This document shows, in pieces, positions 30,691-30,988 of a stretch of DNA of 30,988 nt. The notes beneath the pieces were generated by a model. The model was not told where the DNA came from. It did not search any database and worked only from the letters and a program-made list of their open reading frames with translations. Position 1 is the first letter of the stretch; every line of letters begins with the position of its first letter. Origin of the DNA: Sphacelaria rigidula (lineage: Eukaryota > Phaeophyceae > Sphacelariales). The stretch lies in contig CAXNAA020000055.1 in assembly GCA_964200075.2 (NCBI GenBank), positions 1 to 30,988 on the forward strand, given 5' to 3'. Position numbers and translations under genes: made by a program.

Positions 30691-30988
30691 TTGTGGGGGC
30701 AGCCGAATGGCCGCGTGTGGGTTCAGATAGATGCGTCCAGCTTGATTTTGCAAGCGTTGCGTAGCATTGTAATATTCGTCTGAACTTGTTCTTGTCGCGG
30801 AAGTGTGATGTGCAGTGCAGTGCAGTGTATTGCAGTGTATTGCAGTGTATTGCCCAAGCCCGGAAATATAACGTGGCCTCACTTGCCCATGAAGTCTTCT
30901 GAAGAATCAAAGCTTCATCAACAAGAGTTTTACATTTTATTTTATTCATGTATGGGATTTAGTTTTTTTTCTCCCCCCCCCCCCCCCC

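Larger units (their letters stand above)
29830..30988 (+). repeat. Dispersed repeat family A, copy 2 (3' flank, runs off the window)
   Basis: Carries the same ordered blocks as copy 1 but is much longer, because a hairpin element (29892-30291) and a palindrome-rich block (about 30386-30690) lie within it. It ends in a C run at the window edge, matching the C-rich end of copy 1. Confidence 0.55.

Noticed and set aside
30290-30949. Minus-strand frame of 219 codons
   Set aside because: Lies wholly in repeat family A and the palindrome array; the frame is a by-product of the repeats.

Overview
This window is nuclear DNA from a eukaryotic alga, most likely a brown alga (Phaeophyceae) or another photosynthetic stramenopile. 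Three things point there. A chlorophyll-binding LHC protein starts with a signal peptide ending in an ASAF-type motif, the mark of plastid import in algae with secondary red plastids. Both genes are cut by many GT-AG introns of 0.2-3.6 kb. The introns and flanks are full of small dispersed repeats. I cannot name the species.

Two genes can be rebuilt, arranged head to head. On the minus strand (8607 down to 2595) is a five-exon light-harvesting protein of about 211 residues. On the plus strand (about 9023 to about 28453) is a gene of at least 11, probably 12, exons encoding a P-class pentatricopeptide repeat (PPR) protein of about 800 residues with 13-14 repeats. Splice junctions in both were set by reading-frame continuity. 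In the PPR gene most reconstructed repeats come out at exactly 35 residues, which is strong internal support. Only the first exon's start and the last exon(s) are uncertain. The genes are separated by about 0.4 kb that must hold both promoters and carries a TGACGT element, the core bound by bZIP factors including stramenopile aureochromes.

Layout: 1-2594, region downstream of the LHC gene with no recognisable gene (two TGACGTCA palindromes lie just past the stop); 2595-8607, LHC gene; 8608-9022, divergent promoter; 9023-28453, PPR gene; 28454-30988, 3' flank made mostly of repeats. Mobile elements make up much of the rest: two tRNA-derived SINE copies antisense in PPR introns, one of which duplicated a splice donor at insertion; four copies of one foldback MITE family and two copies each of two others; a larger dispersed family with copies near 10.1-10.8 kb and 29.8-31.0 kb; a long hairpin element; and a periodic array of short palindromes near 30.4-30.7 kb. 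There are two 10-N assembly gaps.

Together, the LHC protein captures light in the plastid thylakoid, while the PPR protein is expected to bind RNA in an organelle. Shared regulation through the divergent promoter is an inference. Repeat boundaries were judged by eye and are approximate.
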